Assembly (NCBI GenBank): GCA_963746275.1
Contig: CAVVAX010000012.1
Span: 1 to 64,000 of the forward strand
Direction of reading: 5' to 3'
Length of the DNA: 64,000 nucleotides
Origin: JAEULH01 sp963746275
GTDB lineage: Bacteria; Pseudomonadota; Alphaproteobacteria; Rhodospirillales; Defluviicoccaceae
Positions 61,622 to 64,000 of this stretch are shown in pieces. The notes under the pieces were generated by a model. It was not told the DNA's origin. It did no database searches and saw only the letters and a program-made list of their open reading frames with translations. Position numbers and translations under genes: made by a program. Within the stretch, counting starts at the first letter, position 1; the number at the start of each line of letters is the position of its first letter.

Positions 61622-62607
61622 GGCTCGGCCCATTGCCCCGGCTCGCCCTGATGCTGCTGGCTCTGGTCGCGGCGGGATGCGCCCCGGTCGTCGCCCTGCC
61701 GGGGCCGGCCATCGCCGCGCCGACCATCGCAGACGCCGGCCTCATGGCACCCGACGGGGCGAAGCTGCCGCTCCGGATCTGGCGGCCGGAGGGGGAGGGG
61801 GCGGCGAAGGCCGTCCTCATCGCGCTCCACGGCTTCAACGACTACCGCAACTTCTTCGCGGGCCCGGGCGCCTGGTTCGCCGCCCGCGGCATCCAGTCGT
61901 ATGCCTATGACCAGCGCGGCTTCGGCGAGGCCCCGAACCGGGGGCTGTGGCCCGGCGACCGTGCCCTCGCCGATGACCTAAAGGCCGCCGTGCACGCCGT
62001 GCGCAAGCGCCATCCCGGAACGCCGCTCTATCTTCTCGGCGAGAGCATGGGCGGGGCGGTGATCATGACCGCCATGGCCGGGCCGCAGCCGCCGGCGGTG
62101 GACGGCGTCATCCTCGCCGCCCCGGCGGTGTGGGGTCGTGCCTCGATGCCGTGGTACCAGACGACGGCGCTCTGGCTCGCGGTCCACACCTTGCCCAGCG
62201 GCCAGGTGACGGGGCGCAACCTCGGGATCAAGCCGTCCGACAACATCGAGATGCTGAAAGGCCTCGGCCGCGATCCGCTGGTGATCAAGCAGAGCCGGAT
62301 CGACACGGTCTACGGCCTGGTCAACCTCATGGACCGGGCGATGGTCTCGGCCTCCTCGCTGCACGTCCCGGCGCTCGTCCTCTACGGCGCCAGGGACCAG
62401 CTCATCCCGCCGGCGGCGGTGCGCGAGATGACCGAGCGGCTGCCGGCGGACGCGGCCGGCCGCCGCCGCGTCGTCTACTATCCGGCCGGCTACCACATGC
62501 TGCTGCGCGACCTGCAGGCCGAGACCGTCTGGCGCGACATCGCCGCCTGGATCGCCGACCCCCGCGCGCCGCTTCCCTCCGGCGCCGAGGAACCCGCAGC
62601 GAGGTAG
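61618..62607 (+). CDS. alpha/beta hydrolase lipoprotein (monoacylglycerol-lipase type)
   Basis: 329 residues with a lipoprotein signal (lipobox VAAGC, Cys near 21) and a serine hydrolase domain: HGFNDYRNFF oxyanion region, YDQRGFGEAPN, nucleophile in GESMGG and later Asp (LVLYGARDQLIP) and His (PAGYHMLLRD). This matches the lysophospholipase/monoacylglycerol lipase group. The TTG start overlaps the ABC ATPase stop, implying coupled expression. It would be anchored in the envelope and act on lipids. Confidence 0.9.
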
Positions 62608-62827
62608 GGTGCCGTATTGCCCTGCGGATGATGCGCGGCACCTCAATGCTGACGCTGCAGCGAGTAACGCGAATGAAGTAGCTCCAGCTTGTCTACCCGT
62701 TCTCGCACCTCGGCCTCGTGAAACTCGGATGGCTCCATGTGCCAGAACGACACCACCGCGGTTGCCGCCGCCCACATCCTGGTCTAATCCCGCGTCCTTA
62801 CCACACCTGGAAAGGCTGGCAGTGACG

Positions 62828-63535
62828 ATGCGTATTCCGGCGCTCCTAGCGGCCATTGCGTGCGCTCTCCTCGCTGAACCGGCCCGCGGGGCGAACGGCG
62901 AGGCGAGCGGCAGGATGCCGGCGCCCATCGAGGGAGACGCGAAGCAGGCAAGCGTGTTCGATGGTGACAGCTTCACCATGGGGGACCTGCACATCCACCT
63001 CGCCGGCATTGACGCGCCGGAGCTCGGGCAGCACTGCCCTCGCGCGAACGAGCGCGAGGCCCGCTGCGGTCTCATGGCTGGCTACGAGTTGCGCAAGCGG
63101 CTGCAGCTGGAGCCGAGGCCGCTGCGCTGCTGGCCGCAAGGTCCAGAGGAGCACGGCGCAGTGACCGCCACCTGTGCCGCGGGCGAGGACGACGTTGCGC
63201 TGCAGCTCCTCGACGCCGGCTATGCCTTCGCGCTTCCGGATGCGCAGATCGACTATCGCCTGGCAGAGGAGAAGGCGCGCGCGGCCGGCATCGGGCTGTG
63301 GGCTGGCGGTGTGATGGCGCCCTGGGACTGGCGCCGGGAGCGGGAGGCGGCGGAGGCGCAAGGCCCCGAGCAGGGTTGCGTGATCGCCGGCATCGCCGAG
63401 AACGGCGCCCGTCTCTACTACGGCCCGCTCGACCCCGACTACGGTGCCAAGACTGGCGCGCCCGAAGCGGTCGAGCGCTGGTTCTGCAGCGAGGACGCGG
63501 CACGGGCCGCGGGCTGGCGGCGCCCTACGAGCTAA
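62828..63535 (+). CDS. secreted thermonuclease-family protein with C-terminal sunset-like segment
   Basis: 235 residues with a signal peptide (cleavage near ARG, 22) and a diverged SNase-like domain (VFDGDSFTMGDLHIHLAGIDAPE, LLDAGYAFA, EEKARAAGIGLW). The last 50 residues (CVIAGIAENGARLYYGPLDP to FCSEDAARAAGWRRP) look like the sunset domain often attached to such nucleases. Compared with the nuclease at 38490, the catalytic DRYGR motif is not conserved, so activity is doubtful. The preceding 220 bases hold no gene. Confidence 0.82.
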   Translation: MRIPALLAAIACALLAEPARGANGEASGRMPAPIEGDAKQASVFDGDSFTMGDLHIHLAGIDAPELGQHCPRANEREARCGLMAGYELRKRLQLEPRPLRCWPQGPEEHGAVTATCAAGEDDVALQLLDAGYAFALPDAQIDYRLAEEKARAAGIGLWAGGVMAPWDWRREREAAEAQGPEQGCVIAGIAENGARLYYGPLDPDYGAKTGAPEAVERWFCSEDAARAAGWRRPTS

Positions 63536-63541
63536 AGGCGG

Positions 63542-64000
63542 TCAGTGCCGCCAGAAGCGCGGCGAGAACAGCGCCAGGACGGTGAAGAACTCGAGCCGGC
63601 CGAGAAGCATCGCCGCGGATAGGATCCACTTCGAGGTGTCCGGAAGGGTCGAGAAGTTCCCGACGGGGCCGATGATGGGCCCGAGACCGGGGCCCACGTT
63701 GCCCAAGGCCGTCGCGGCGCCGGTCACGCAGGTGATCAGGTCGAGCCCGGTCATCGCCAGCAGTACGCTGATCACCGCCGTCGTGATCAGGTAGAGCCCC
63801 ATGAACAGCAGGACCCCGGCGAAGACGTCGCTGGCGACCGTCCGGCCGTTGTAGGTCACGGCGAAGGCGCCGTGCGGATAGATCAGCCGCTGGATGTAGA
63901 CCTTCAGCGCCAAGCCGAGGATGTCGAAGCGAAACGCCTTCAGGCCGCCGGCGGTGGAGCCGGTGCAGCCGCCGACGAAGGTGAGCAGGAAGAAGACGAC
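63542..64000 (-). CDS. trkH: TrkH-family potassium uptake protein, C-terminal part only
   Basis: The frame runs in from the right edge, so the N terminus is missing. The visible 150 residues include the fourth-pore selectivity motif GGCTGSTAGGLK, GLALKVYIQRLIYPHGAF and a last pore segment TCVTGAATALGNVGPGLGP, then a C-terminal GRLEFFTVLALFSPRFW. It is the K+-translocating subunit of the Trk/Ktr system. It converges on the nuclease gene with a 6-base gap. Confidence 0.93.
   Translation of the reverse strand, partial: VVFFLLTFVGGCTGSTAGGLKAFRFDILGLALKVYIQRLIYPHGAFAVTYNGRTVASDVFAGVLLFMGLYLITTAVISVLLAMTGLDLITCVTGAATALGNVGPGLGPIIGPVGNFSTLPDTSKWILSAAMLLGRLEFFTVLALFSPRFWRH

Overview
The window is G+C-rich bacterial DNA (roughly two thirds G+C by eye) from an alphaproteobacterium, most likely a motile, respiring Rhodospirillales-type organism. 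The evidence is gene order and family membership: lysR-trxB-lrp, ilvE-marR(petP)-petR-kinase, a complete ccmABCDEFGHI cluster, a DUF6468 protein between fliM and motE, the flgFGAH block, and grxC-nitrilase-DUF1178. About 65 protein genes and three tRNAs (Val-GAC, Arg-CCG, Gln-CTG) are supported.

Layout. 0-9 kb: paaY-type hexapeptide protein, LysR regulator, thioredoxin reductase, Lrp regulator, a frameshifted YdcF protein, a CaiB/BaiF CoA-transferase, glucokinase, a candidate small RNA with an anti-Shine-Dalgarno motif and its own terminator, a small cation transporter, an acetyltransferase and an N-formylglutamate amidohydrolase. 9.2-10.3 kb: tRNA-Val followed by a gene-poor kilobase with a broken McrB-like fragment. 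10.3-15.1 kb: ilvE, a petP/petR/kinase regulatory set and an MFS carrier. 15.6-22.6 kb: a tightly overlapping System I cytochrome c maturation operon. 23-29.3 kb: a PatZ-like acyl-CoA synthetase/acetyltransferase, a GAF-PAS adenylate cyclase, a DUF2934 protein, a NUDIX protein and a small conserved protein.

29.3-37.2 kb is the most interesting part, a DSF-type (diffusible fatty-acid signal) quorum-sensing module. It holds rpfF (synthase), a convergent rpfC (five-part hybrid sensor kinase) and, divergent from rpfF, a REC-PAS-PAS-GGDEF-EAL response regulator where Xanthomonas has the HD-GYP protein RpfG. The GGDEF half keeps its active and inhibitory sites; the EAL half has lost its key residues. 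Two secreted fasciclin-domain proteins sit directly upstream of rpfC. The inferred logic is: fatty-acid signal, RpfC phosphorelay, c-di-GMP synthesis, and possibly surface attachment.

37.5-41.6 kb: a RadC-family protein overlapping a secreted nuclease, a glycosyltransferase, a ChbG/YdjC-type deacetylase and tRNA-Gln. 41.8-55.6 kb: rlmE and flagellar genes (fliO, fliP, a DM13 protein, a TPR protein, an apparent double MotB-like fusion, motE, DUF6468, fliM, fliL, then a sigma-54-type promoter and flgF, flgG, flgA, flgH). 55.8-64 kb: DUF1178, nitrilase-type hydrolase, grxC, polA, a zinc-finger protein, an ABC ATPase coupled to a lipoprotein hydrolase, a nuclease with a C-terminal sunset-like segment, and the C-terminal part of trkH running off the right edge.

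Caution: at least eight otherwise well-conserved genes (ydcF, petR, the PatZ-like gene, the cyclase, rlmE, the TPR gene, fliL, polA) are each split by single-base shifts, several inside short runs of G or C. This looks more like sequencing or assembly error than real gene decay, so these entries are typed as pseudogenes only in the sense of 'frameshifted as given'.
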